Shown piece after piece: positions 5,480-11,470 of a stretch of DNA of 11,470 bases (its first letter is position 1; the number at the start of each line of letters is the position of its first letter). A program made the translations under genes and the position numbers. The stretch covers positions 1 through 11,470 of the forward strand of contig JBGPIT010000137.1 in assembly GCA_041485125.1 (NCBI GenBank). The letters are read 5' to 3'. Under the pieces are notes generated by a model. It had not been told where the DNA came from and searched no databases. It saw only the letters and a program-made list of their open reading frames with translations. This DNA is from JBGPIT01 sp041485125 (GTDB lineage Bacteria; Desulfobacterota; Binatia; UTPRO1).

Positions 5480-8089
5480 ATGGCGCGACCGCGGGTGCTC
5501 GTCGTCGGCCTCCTCCTCGTCCTCGGATTGGTGCGGACCGCACCCGCCGCCGTTCGCGACGTGACCACCTTCGGCGCGATCCCCAACGACGGCACCAGCG
5601 ACACGCCGGCGATCGCCGCCGCGGTGGCCGCCTCGCAGGCCGGCGATACGGTCTTCTTTCCGGCGGGAACCTACCTGCTCACCGACGCCATCCGTCCCGT
5701 CTCCGGCACCACGCTGGCCGGCGCGGCGCGCGACACCACCATTCTTCGCTACACGGGGACGACGCTCCACCCGCTCATCGACCTCGCCATGCGCTCCAAC
5801 GTCGAGGTCACCGCGCTCACCCTCGACGGCAACGGCAACGCCAAGGCGGAGAACGGCATCGAGGCCTCGGACGGCAGCGGGTATCGCCTGCACGACCTCG
5901 CCATCCACGCGCTCACCAAGGGCGCGGGCTTCGGTCCGCACGGCATCCACTTCCAGACCAACGCCACCGACTCGGAGATTTCCGACAACCTGATCACCAA
6001 CATCGCGCCGACGAGCGAGTGGGGCGCCGGCATACGCCTGTCGTACGGCTCGTCGCGCAATCGGATTCTACGCAACACCGTCACGACCACCGGCCGCGGC
6101 GGAATTCTCGTCGACAACGGGGCCGTCGACCTGGTCATCCGCGACAACGTCGTCTCCGGCTCCGGCGGCGAGGGCCTCGGCATCGAGATCTACGGTTTCT
6201 CGCATCGCGCGCTCGTCGAGGACAACGTCATCGACCACTGGCTCAGCATCGCCAACTCCGACGGCTGCGCCGTGCGCCGCAACGTGATCCGCGACGCAAC
6301 CGGCGTCTTCAAGTTCCTCGGTATCGAGCTCGCCGGCGGCAACGACGACGTCATCACCGACAACGTCGTCAGCGACGGCCAGCAGATCGGCCTCTCGGTC
6401 TCGGACACCGACCCGAAGGACAACGTCCTGTGGGCGTACAACACGGTCGTGCGCGCGGCGACGTGGGGAGTGCAGCTCCAGGGCGAGACGGCGGGCGTCA
6501 CCCATCATTACTTCTACGGCAACGCGTTCCTCGAAACGCCGAGGAACGACCCGCACGCCGCCTATCCCGACCAAGGACACGGCTTCCGCATGAACGGCGA
6601 TTGCACCGCCGTCCGCCTCGACCACAATCTCATCGCCGACAACGCCGGCGACGGCATCCAGTTCTCGGGGACGAACTTCGACCAGCTGAGCTTCGTCGAC
6701 AACACCGTCGTTCGGAACGTCGGCGATTCCGTCTCCGGCGATCCCGGCGGCGCGAGTCTGCTGTGGACCGGCAACACCGTCGTCGACAATGGCGTCGATC
6801 GCGATCTCGTCACGCGCGGCTTTGCCAGCGCCGGACCGACCGCAGCGTTCTCGGCGGTCGCTTCCACCGTGGCGGGGGTTCCCGTCGTCTTCACCAACAC
6901 GTCGAGCGCCGGCAGCGGCACGCTCGTTCGCACCTTGTGGGACTTCGGCGACGGGCCGCCCACGACGGACGCCCAACCCACGCACCTCTACGACGCCGCG
7001 GGCATCTACCGCGTCTCGCTTGTGGTGTGGGATTCGGCGGGCCGCGGCGCGCGCGCCGAGCAGCTGGTGCAGGTGGCCGCGTCGGCGGGCAGTATGTGCG
7101 CGACGCTCGATTGCCGCGCGAGCGGAGATCAGTGCAACTTCCCGTCGTGCGACGATGGGGCCGGCTCATGCACGGGCGTCGCCAAGCCCGACGGGTCGAC
7201 GTGCGACGACGGGCTCTTCTGCACCGTCAGCAACGGTTGCACCGGCGGGCTCTGCGGCGGCGCGGCGCGTGACTGCTCCGACGGGAACCGCTGCACCGCC
7301 GATGGCTGCAACGAGGGCGCCGCAGTGTGCACGCACACGACGATACCGAGCTGCGGACCCCAGGACGCGCTCCAGCAGCGCTGTCTGCTCGCGATGGCGA
7401 AGAGCTACGGCAAGCTCGCGACGACGAGCGCGAAGATCACCGCCGGCTGCGTGAAGGGCGCCGCGAAGGGCACGCCCGGCGCCCTCGCTTGCCTCACTGC
7501 CGACCCGCGCGGCAAGCTCGCCGTCGCGGCCGGCAAGGTGCAGGGCACCAGCGATCAGCGCTGCGCATGCCCGAGCTGCAGTCTCCCCGACTTCGGCTAC
7601 GCGCCCGACATCGGGGCCGCAACAGGTATCGTCGAGGCGGCGAGCCCGGCCGCGACGACCGACGTCTTCGGAACGGCAGCCGACCTCGGACTGGTCACGT
7701 CGAGCACAAGCGTGTCGGCCGCCCGTTGCCAGCAGACCATCTATCGCGATGCGCAGGGTCTGGCTTCGGCGTATTGGTCCGGCTTCCTCGTCTGTCTGAA
7801 GAACGGGCTGCACGGCAAGGTGCCACCGGCCAGCGCTCCGGGGGAGTCATTCGTGCTCGGTAGCGAGCTCGCCGCCTGCGTCGGGCAAGACCCGCAGCAC
7901 AAGATCGGACGCGCCCGCGACCGCCTCGCGACCGACGCCACGACCTCGTGCGTGGCGGCCGGCGTATCGTTCAGCGTCTTCGCCGGACCATGTGGGATGC
8001 AGACGACCCCGGCGGCCTTCGCCGCCTGCGTCACGGCCGCGGTCGAGGACCGGGCCGGCAACGCCATCCGCGCTGCCCACGCGCTGTAA
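5480..8089 (+). CDS. Secreted mosaic protein: parallel beta-helix, PKD domain, Cys-rich repeats and helical Cys module
   Basis: This is an 869-residue exported protein. Residues 1-24 are a signal peptide (Ala-Arg-Pro-Arg, Leu/Val core, Ala-Pro-Ala-Ala). Residues ~25-445 are a right-handed beta-helix of the pectate-lyase-3 type (PF12708-like): a Thr-Phe-Gly-Ala start, Phe-Phe-Pro-Ala-Gly-Thr-Tyr, then at least ten coils marked by Asp-Asn-Val-Val / Arg-Asn-Val-Ile style turns. Residues ~450-533 are a PKD domain (Trp-Asp-Phe-Gly-Asp-Gly, then Tyr-Asp-Ala-Ala-Gly-Ile-Tyr). Residues ~538-624 are short repeats Cys-x-Asp-Gly with close Cys spacing. Residues ~627-869 form a Lys/Ala/Cys-rich module (Arg-Cys-Leu-Leu-Ala-Met-Ala-Lys at its start) related in style to those at 281 and 9394. 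Polysaccharide binding or cleavage is plausible for the helix, but I can name no catalytic residues. An ATG at 5473 is out of frame. It ends 21 bases from the stop of the facing gene. Confidence 0.88.
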   Translation: MARPRVLVVGLLLVLGLVRTAPAAVRDVTTFGAIPNDGTSDTPAIAAAVAASQAGDTVFFPAGTYLLTDAIRPVSGTTLAGAARDTTILRYTGTTLHPLIDLAMRSNVEVTALTLDGNGNAKAENGIEASDGSGYRLHDLAIHALTKGAGFGPHGIHFQTNATDSEISDNLITNIAPTSEWGAGIRLSYGSSRNRILRNTVTTTGRGGILVDNGAVDLVIRDNVVSGSGGEGLGIEIYGFSHRALVEDNVIDHWLSIANSDGCAVRRNVIRDATGVFKFLGIELAGGNDDVITDNVVSDGQQIGLSVSDTDPKDNVLWAYNTVVRAATWGVQLQGETAGVTHHYFYGNAFLETPRNDPHAAYPDQGHGFRMNGDCTAVRLDHNLIADNAGDGIQFSGTNFDQLSFVDNTVVRNVGDSVSGDPGGASLLWTGNTVVDNGVDRDLVTRGFASAGPTAAFSAVASTVAGVPVVFTNTSSAGSGTLVRTLWDFGDGPPTTDAQPTHLYDAAGIYRVSLVVWDSAGRGARAEQLVQVAASAGSMCATLDCRASGDQCNFPSCDDGAGSCTGVAKPDGSTCDDGLFCTVSNGCTGGLCGGAARDCSDGNRCTADGCNEGAAVCTHTTIPSCGPQDALQQRCLLAMAKSYGKLATTSAKITAGCVKGAAKGTPGALACLTADPRGKLAVAAGKVQGTSDQRCACPSCSLPDFGYAPDIGAATGIVEAASPAATTDVFGTAADLGLVTSSTSVSAARCQQTIYRDAQGLASAYWSGFLVCLKNGLHGKVPPASAPGESFVLGSELAACVGQDPQHKIGRARDRLATDATTSCVAAGVSFSVFAGPCGMQTTPAAFAACVTAAVEDRAGNAIRAAHAL

Positions 8090-8110
8090 ACGAGCGGCCG
8101 CGACGTGCGG

Positions 8111-8800
8111 CTACCGATAGTCGGTGTAGAACTCGGGCAAGAGCGCCTCGCAGCGATCGCGATCCATGCCCGGCTTCACGCGCAGGCGCGCCATTCCGCC
8201 TTGCATCTCGAGGAGATCGGCCATCTCTTCGACCGCCGCGTACTGCGCTCGGCTCGAATAGTCGTCGAGCAGGATGTCGCAGCGACTGCCCTCGCTCAGT
8301 TGCAGAAGACTCTGCAGCACACAGGCGACCCTGAACCGGCCGTCGACGAGAATCAGATCGGGCTCGATTCGACGGCGACGAAAAAAGTGCCAGGGCGCTT
8401 TGGTGTACTCCACCCAGCGTCTGATGCGTCTCGCGGTGGCTTTAGTGAAGACCGGCCGGCCCCATTCTTCGGTGAAACCGATGTTCACCGGAATCAGGAT
8501 CGTGTCCGCGCCCGCGGGCTGTTGCCGCAACGTTCGTCGCACGGTTCTCAGGAAATGCCGGTCACTGTCGACGCTGACTAGGCACGCAACGTGGCGGTGA
8601 GCCAGCACCGTCGAGCCGCCGCTCCCATACTCGAGGTAGTTGCGCGCGGAAGCCACGAGCCGCTCGAACAAGCGCGCGGCAGGGGCGTCGAAGTACGGCG
8701 AGCAAAGCACCTCGACTTTGCGAACGCGATGGGAAACCACCAGCCGGGTCGTCCGGTAGGCGTGGACGAGCCGCGTCCGTAGCCAGATTCCAGCGTCCAT
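8111..8800 (-). CDS. Class I SAM-methyltransferase-like protein, substrate unknown
   Basis: The 229-residue product has the marks of a Rossmann methyltransferase: motif I Tyr-Leu-Glu-Tyr-Gly-Ser-Gly-Gly-Ser-Thr (55-64), the acidic end of strand 2 at Val-Ser-Val-Asp-Ser-Asp (75-80), Asp-Leu-Ile-Leu-Val-Asp-Gly-Arg-Phe-Arg-Val-Ala in the middle, and Asp-Ile-Leu-Leu-Asp-Asp-Tyr later. I recall this Val-Asp-Gly-Arg-Phe and Asp-Asp-Tyr pattern from hypothetical proteins annotated only as methyltransferases. The frame is open upstream to 9037, but codons before the ATG at 8800 are Arg-rich and unlike any domain. No Shine-Dalgarno is seen at 8800; a GTG six codons upstream is an alternative. The gene stands alone, converging on the beta-helix gene with a 21-base gap that includes a 5-bp GC hairpin (8097-8111) lacking a T tract. 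Confidence 0.72.
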   Translation of the reverse strand: MDAGIWLRTRLVHAYRTTRLVVSHRVRKVEVLCSPYFDAPAARLFERLVASARNYLEYGSGGSTVLAHRHVACLVSVDSDRHFLRTVRRTLRQQPAGADTILIPVNIGFTEEWGRPVFTKATARRIRRWVEYTKAPWHFFRRRRIEPDLILVDGRFRVACVLQSLLQLSEGSRCDILLDDYSSRAQYAAVEEMADLLEMQGGMARLRVKPGMDRDRCEALLPEFYTDYR

Positions 8801-9393
8801 ATGGGCGCTCGGGCTCACGCTGGTCGTCCCGCGCGCAGCGGAGTTCTCACGATCGCGGGCCGTACTCCCGAAACCGCGTTCCCATGACTCGTAAAGCTCA
8901 TCCCTGGAAAAGCTAAATGCAAGCCGGTCGCCGGGTGGATCCCTGGTCGAGCGTTCGAGGACCCGGTCAGTGGGTCGGCCTGCGGATTCCCTGACGCCTC
9001 GATGGTGTGGTTCACGTTGCAGTCGACGCCCGTGCACCTACAGGCCGGGTTTGGATACAGCGAGAACTATACCGTGACGCTCGACGCCGCTTCGCTCACC
9101 GGTACCTCGTCGTGGCGCAAGTTGGTACACGGAACACCGCCGGCAACGGCAGCCGGCTCCGCGCGCACCTGTATCCCGAAGAACACCGGCGAAGAACGAC
9201 GCGACGACCCGTGCGGTAGCGAAAGCGAAGATTCTGAGCGGGAGCGTGGGCCCAGGGGGAACGGAGGGTCGCGGTATGTTGGTCGGAGCGCGGCGCCTCG
9301 CACGACCATGGCTTTTGCAAACGCACGCGATCTCGGAGTAGACCGTCACGTCACGCCGCCTTTCACGCCTCGACAACTCGCGCAGGAGAACCG
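8801..9393. other. 593-base stretch without a confident gene; possible decayed coding fragment
   Basis: It separates the leftward methyltransferase-like gene from the rightward Cys-rich gene. The only hint of coding is the plus frame open from 8888: between about 8945 and 9130 it has G or C at roughly 80% of third positions and a varied, protein-like sequence (Gly-Ser-Ala-Cys-Gly-Phe-Pro-Asp-Ala-Ser; Tyr-Ser-Glu-Asn-Tyr-Thr-Val-Thr-Leu). It has no Shine-Dalgarno and degrades into Arg/Gly/Glu-rich nonsense after 9130, while overlapping the start of the next gene. I do not recognise the family. A weak promoter-like pair, TTGCAA (9315-9320) and TAGACC (9339-9344) with an 18-base spacer, could serve the gene at 9394. 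No RNA gene was recognised. Confidence 0.4.
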
Positions 9394-11470
9394 ATGCCCA
9401 GGACGATCCGCGCTTCGACCCTCGTCGCTTCTTTCTTGGTCCTTGCGCTCGCCGGCGGCAGCAGGCCGGCGTGGGGACAGTCGCTGCCCGATCCGGATGC
9501 GGCCAAGGCAGCGGACAAATGCCAGAAGGCCGTCCTCCAGGGCGGGGCGGCGTTCGCCGCCGCCACCTTGAAGAGCCTCGGCGCGTGCTTCGACGGCGTG
9601 TTCAAGTGCGTGCAGACCAAGCCGGGCGACGACGGGTGCATCCAAAAAGCCGTCGCCCGCTGCGCCAAGGAGAACGACGCTTCGCGCGCCAAGCGCCTCG
9701 CGAAGCTCGCCGGTGTTGTGACCAAGAAGTGCACGAGTCTCGCCGATCTCCTGGCAACCGCCGGCCTCGACTACACGACGCTCGAAAGCGTGTGCGCCGG
9801 TGCCGGGTCGCCCCTTGGCACCGTCGCCGCCGTCGCCGCCTGCGCGAGTGAGCAGCTCGAGTGTCGGGCCGAGCACATGTTCTCGGTCGCGATGCCGCGG
9901 GCGCGGACCCTCGCGAGCGCGCTCGCCATCGCGACGCGACCGGGATCTTGCCTGGACGACCTGGGCGGCGCGGGTAACGTCGTCGATCCCAAAGCGGTCG
10001 GGAAGCCGCTCGACAAGTGTCAGCACCTCGTGAAGAAGGCCGCCGCCGCATTCGTGACGAAGAAGCTGAAGAGTCTCGGGAAGTGCACGACGGCGATCTT
10101 CGGCTGCGTGCAGAAGAAGCCGAATGACGCGAATTGCATCGCGAAGGCGCAGGCGCAGTGCACGAAGATCCTGACGGTGGACATCCCCGCCGCCGAGGCG
10201 AAGGTTCAGGACGCGATCACCACCGGCTGTGCGGGAATCTTCGCCGAAGCCGGCGCCGCCAACGCCATCGACGTCGATGCCCTCGCGCCGACGTGTCAAC
10301 AGTATGGCGTCGCCGCGCTCGCGACTGCCGGCGACTGGGGGCAGTGCGTGATGCGCCAGCACGAGTGCACGGTCGAGGCGATGCTGCCGTTCATGACGCC
10401 ACGCTACGTCGCGCTGCTCGCGGGTGTCGGGCAGTCGGCGGCGAGCGCGTTCTGCGGGCCAACCCCAACGCCGACGGCGACCGTCACCGTGCCGCCGACG
10501 CTAACGGCGACCGCCACGCCGACCCTCACCGTCACGTCGACGCCGACGCCGACGGTGACCGTCACGCCGACCCTGACCCTCACGCCGACGCCGACGGCAA
10601 CCGCGACGCAAGCACCCAACATCGTCTTCGTGTCGTCGCAGACCTTCGCGACCAACCTCGGCAGCGCCGCCGCCTACGACGTGCAGTGCAACGCCCTCGC
10701 CACCACCGCCGGCATCAACAACATGACGAACGATGCCTTCGTGGCCTGGATCTCCGACTCGAACTCGAACGCCGTCACGCGCCTCGGATCCGCACGCGGC
10801 TTCGTGCGGAGGGACGGCCCGCCGTTCGCGGACACGGTCGCCAACCTCACCGCCAACGTCCTCTTCAACCCGCTGCGCGTCGACGAGAACGGGACCGAGG
10901 TCGTCGACGCCGGGGTGATGACGGGAACGGCCCCGCAGGGAACCCTTTCGGGGTCGGGCAACTGCACCAACTGGACGGGCACCGGGACGCTGCTCGTGGG
11001 TGCCACGCGATTCGGCCCGCAAACATGGACGTCGTTCGGCGGCGGCAACTGCGGCATCTCGAACAGAATCTACTGTTTCATGAAGACGCAAAACACGGTC
11101 GTGGCGCCGGCGCCGGCGAGCGGCAAGCGGATCTTCCTGACGACGTCAACGTACAGCCCCGGCGTCGGCACTCCGGACGCACTCTGCGATACGGAGAAGC
11201 CCGCCGGTACCGGAAGCGTCGTCGCGCTGCTCGCACGCTCGACCGCGGCGGCGGCCTCGACGCTGCTCACCGCGGGAACCACCTACGTCCGCCCCGACGG
11301 CACCGTCGTCGGTACCGGGCAGCAGCTCATCGACAACGGCGTCTTTGCGGTTGGGAGCAAGCGCCTCGAGAGCGGTATCTGGCAGAAGGGCGACGGCGGG
11401 TATGTGAGCTCCATCGTGTGGACGGGAACGACGGACATCTCGGCCGTCCCCACCCTCGCGGACACGTGCA
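9394..11470 (+). CDS. Large secreted Cys-rich repeat protein with two DUF1554-type domains (cut by right edge)
   Basis: At least 692 codons without stop. AGGAG at 9384-9388 fixes the ATG at 9394. Residues 1-28 are a signal peptide (Arg-3, Arg-6; Pro-Ala-Trp-Gly before Gln). Two copies of a Lys/Ala/Cys helical module follow, starting at Cys-43 (Asp-Lys-Cys-Gln-Lys-Ala-Val) and Cys-209 (Asp-Lys-Cys-Gln-His-Leu-Val). Both have Leu-Lys-Ser-Leu-Gly-x-Cys, Cys-Val-Gln-x-Lys-Pro and an Asp-x-x-Cys-Ile-x-Lys-Ala block, about 166 residues apart. Next is a ~53-residue Thr/Pro/Val linker (356-408), then a DUF1554-type domain (409-567: Ile-Val-Phe-Val-Ser-Ser, Val-Asp-Glu-Asn-Gly-Thr, Asn-Cys-Thr-Asn-Trp, ending Ile-Tyr-Cys-Phe). 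A second begins at ~577 (Lys-Arg-Ile-Phe-Leu-Thr-Thr-Ser-Thr) and is lost at the edge. Architecture parallels the frameshifted gene at 281, so the two are probably paralogues exposed on the surface; a ligand is unknown. Confidence 0.88.
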   Translation, partial: MPRTIRASTLVASFLVLALAGGSRPAWGQSLPDPDAAKAADKCQKAVLQGGAAFAAATLKSLGACFDGVFKCVQTKPGDDGCIQKAVARCAKENDASRAKRLAKLAGVVTKKCTSLADLLATAGLDYTTLESVCAGAGSPLGTVAAVAACASEQLECRAEHMFSVAMPRARTLASALAIATRPGSCLDDLGGAGNVVDPKAVGKPLDKCQHLVKKAAAAFVTKKLKSLGKCTTAIFGCVQKKPNDANCIAKAQAQCTKILTVDIPAAEAKVQDAITTGCAGIFAEAGAANAIDVDALAPTCQQYGVAALATAGDWGQCVMRQHECTVEAMLPFMTPRYVALLAGVGQSAASAFCGPTPTPTATVTVPPTLTATATPTLTVTSTPTPTVTVTPTLTLTPTPTATATQAPNIVFVSSQTFATNLGSAAAYDVQCNALATTAGINNMTNDAFVAWISDSNSNAVTRLGSARGFVRRDGPPFADTVANLTANVLFNPLRVDENGTEVVDAGVMTGTAPQGTLSGSGNCTNWTGTGTLLVGATRFGPQTWTSFGGGNCGISNRIYCFMKTQNTVVAPAPASGKRIFLTTSTYSPGVGTPDALCDTEKPAGTGSVVALLARSTAAAASTLLTAGTTYVRPDGTVVGTGQQLIDNGVFAVGSKRLESGIWQKGDGGYVSSIVWTGTTDISAVPTLADTC
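10459..10617 (+). repeat. Low-complexity Thr/Pro linker coding repeat
   Basis: Degenerate units built from ACG/ACC, CCG and GTC/GCG codons code for a Thr-Pro-Thr-Val-Thr type stretch of ~53 residues, between the helical modules and the first DUF1554-type domain. Such linkers are extended and protease-resistant spacers in exported proteins, often glycosylated. The same type, much shorter, occurs at about 1258-1317. The DNA repeat is prone to length change and to misassembly. Confidence 0.85.

Noticed and set aside
6068..6985. Minus-strand open frame opposite the beta-helix region
   Set aside because: Val/Asp/Ala-rich low-complexity shadow of the repeated beta-helix codons.
8097..8111. GCCGC-GACGT-GCGGC hairpin between convergent genes, considered as a two-way terminator
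   Set aside because: Short stem and no T tract on either strand; such hairpins are common by chance at this GC content.
9346..10362. Minus-strand open frame of 338 codons
   Set aside because: Shadow of the Cys-rich modules; Arg/Leu/His-rich with no motif and no start signal.
10404..10655. Minus-strand Val-Gly repeat protein
   Set aside because: It is simply the reverse reading of the Thr/Pro linker repeat.
1..11470. CRISPR arrays, tRNA genes, insertion sequences, attachment sites
   Set aside because: No regularly spaced direct repeats, cloverleaf-like segments, transposase motifs or terminal inverted repeats were seen.

Overview
This 11.5 kb window is high-GC bacterial chromosome. It carries large secreted proteins with many cysteines, Thr/Pro linkers, DUF1554 domains, PKD domains and a parallel beta-helix. 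I associate this style with uncultured delta-proteobacteria-like lineages (Binatia, Desulfobacterota, Myxococcota). That placement is inference from protein style; there is no marker gene here. No tRNA, rRNA, CRISPR array, transposase or phage gene was seen.

Layout, left to right. The 5' end of a secreted protein runs off the left edge (1-114, minus). Divergent from it is a secreted Cys-rich repeat protein ending in a DUF1554 domain, split by an apparent one-base frameshift near 641-656 (281-658 continued by 654-1814). Next comes a scar: a duplicated fragment of the DUF1554 tail (about 1827-1867) and the C-terminal third of a sulfotransferase (1925-2341). A compact BrnT-type toxin/antitoxin pair follows on the minus strand (2974-2391), with an AT-rich palindrome at its promoter. 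Then come an O-methyltransferase (3188-4246, plus) and a Rieske oxygenase (5374-4208, minus), whose 3' ends overlap. A large secreted beta-helix/PKD/Cys-rich protein (5480-8089, plus) is divergent from the Rieske gene. An orphan SAM-methyltransferase-like protein (8800-8111, minus) is followed by about 590 bp without a confident gene. Last is a second, larger Cys-rich/DUF1554 protein (9394 onward, plus), cut by the right edge.

The genes do not form one operon. The recurring theme is export. The proteins at 281, 5480 and 9394 each begin with a signal peptide and carry a poorly known lysine/cysteine-rich helical module, which is attached to different partner domains (DUF1554 via a Thr/Pro linker, or beta-helix plus PKD). 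I suspect a lineage-specific family of cell-surface or extracellular proteins. The O-methyltransferase and Rieske oxygenase could both act on phenolic or aromatic substrates, but their substrates cannot be read from sequence.

Two kinds of translation signal are visible. The DUF1554 genes at 281 and 9394 have clear Shine-Dalgarno sequences. Several others (starts at 114, 2974, 3188, 5374, 5480) lack one and instead have a promoter-like -10 element only 7-11 bases before the start codon, which suggests leaderless mRNAs.
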